In this document: positions 6,111 to 6,572 of the stretch, in pieces
Numbering within the stretch: position 1 is the first letter of the stretch
Layout of the letters: each line of letters starts with the position of its first letter
NCBI GenBank assembly: GCA_031256755.1
Contig: JAIRPZ010000243.1
Span: 1 to 6,572, forward strand
Length of the DNA: 6,572 bases
Direction: 5' to 3'
From: Planctomycetaceae bacterium
GTDB lineage: Bacteria > Planctomycetota > Planctomycetia > Pirellulales > Thermoguttaceae
Notes under the pieces: generated by a model
Databases searched by the model: none
Told to the model about the DNA's origin: nothing
The model's input: the letters and a program-made list of their open reading frames with translations, nothing else
Made by a program: the position numbers and the translations under genes

Positions 6111-6572
6111 TCAACCGAATGCGGAAGATTCTTTCGGCAAACAGAACTGATAAAATTCTTGATGGTTTTGCGTTTGTGTCGTTGCAAAAATCAATTCAAT
6201 GCTCGGATTGTCTGCCGTTTTCTCTTTGACCGTTTTTTCGTCATCTTTTTTTACGATGCACAAGTTGCCGTCCGCATCTTTGAACAGCAAATTCTTGCCG
6301 TGTGCTTCTGCATCTTTTTTAGAAAGCCGCGTCAACATGACTTTATCGCCTCGTTGATATTCCTTTTTCGGCGGAGGCGGAGGTGCCGGCAGTTCTTTTA
6401 ATTCGCCGTATCCGTATCCGCTGTTCGTCTTGCCGCCAATGCCCTTTTCGCTTAACGCTCCGCCGAGTAATTGCCACACAAATTTCAACCATTTCTTACC
6501 TTGTTCCGAATTATCTTCACAAGACAGCGCAACACAAAACGTGCCTTGTACCGCCAAAAACGGCACCGGAAC
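6111..6572 (-). CDS. cmr6: Type III-B CRISPR RAMP protein Cmr6, C-terminal part
   Basis: The frame is open to the window edge and its 5' end lies outside; the GTG at 6566 is internal. The visible 153 residues begin VPVPFLAVQGTFCVAL, matching the P-x-P-F-L-x-V-x-G-x-F strand of Cmr6. WLKFVWQLLGGALSEKGIGG (28-47) then leads into KTNSGYGYG, the RAMP glycine-rich loop. Cmr6 is a Cas7-like backbone subunit capping the crRNA end of the Cmr interference complex, which binds target RNA. After the loop there is a Pro-rich linker (LPAPPPPPKKEYQ, 61-73). About 80 further residues follow (GDKVMLTRLSKKDAEAHGKN onward, ending KESSAFG) that are not part of the core RAMP fold, possibly a small beta-barrel or OB-like domain. 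Other cmr genes and any CRISPR array must lie to the right of the window. Cmr1 or another RAMP is a less likely alternative. Confidence 0.85.
   Translation of the reverse strand, partial: VPVPFLAVQGTFCVALSCEDNSEQGKKWLKFVWQLLGGALSEKGIGGKTNSGYGYGELKELPAPPPPPKKEYQRGDKVMLTRLSKKDAEAHGKNLLFKDADGNLCIVKKDDEKTVKEKTADNPSIELIFATTQTQNHQEFYQFCLPKESSAFG

Noticed and set aside
5934..6401. 155-residue plus-strand frame across the cmr6 border
   Set aside because: It is antisense to cmr6 and the methyltransferase remnant, and its Phe/Arg-rich composition is typical of a shadow frame.
6111..6572. Reading the frame as a complete small protein starting at GTG 6566
   Set aside because: The frame continues upstream to the window edge with matching Cmr6 residues (V-P before the GTG codon), so this is a partial gene.

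Overview
This 6.6 kb window looks like bacterial chromosome with a moderate GC content. No gene here gives a firm taxonomic call, but the families point to Planctomycetota or a close relative such as Lentisphaerota. These are a membrane-anchored VWA plus GATase1-like protein ending in the 'EWFLRKYWGLV' type tail, an NRDE/TANGO2 protein, and an isoprenylcysteine-methyltransferase-like remnant. The placement is an inference from family distribution, not a search result. The absence of clear Shine-Dalgarno sequences in front of two genes fits but does not prove it.

Left part (plus strand). Positions 1-717 hold the 3' part of an SGNH/GDSL-hydrolase-like gene. Only the C-terminal half, with the block V Asp-x-x-His motif, is open; upstream coding signal is interrupted by a stop or frameshift near 125-153. 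A well-formed promoter (774-801), preceded by a 12-bp tandem duplication, then drives an intact aldo/keto reductase (884-1807).

Middle part (minus strand). Convergent to the reductase is a 761-residue VWA/GATase1-like membrane protein (1898-4183), whose consensus -10 box sits so close to the ATG that a leaderless mRNA is expected. A gene-free stretch (4217-4554) carries inverted repeats. It is followed upstream by an NRDE/TANGO2-family gene (4555-5394) with a consensus TTGACA-16-TATAAT promoter. That protein lacks the family's usual Cys2 and carries an alanine-rich tail.

Right part (minus strand). The window ends inside the 3' part of a type III-B CRISPR gene, cmr6, whose product has a polyproline linker and an extra C-terminal region. 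Thirteen bases after its stop codon begins a decayed methyltransferase pseudogene (5737-6098). It lacks its 5' part and carries two readable lesions: a length change in a T6 run and a 7-bp tandem duplication. Removing one 7-bp copy restores its reading frame. A rho-independent terminator (5623-5650) follows. The simplest reading is that this is the outer border of a CRISPR-Cas III-B locus that landed in, or recombined with, a resident methyltransferase gene. No CRISPR array, tRNA, rRNA or intact mobile element is visible. Short tandem duplications (7, 11 and 12 bp) recur and suggest replication slippage. Apart from this border, the genes are ordinary housekeeping or accessory genes that do not form an evident shared pathway.
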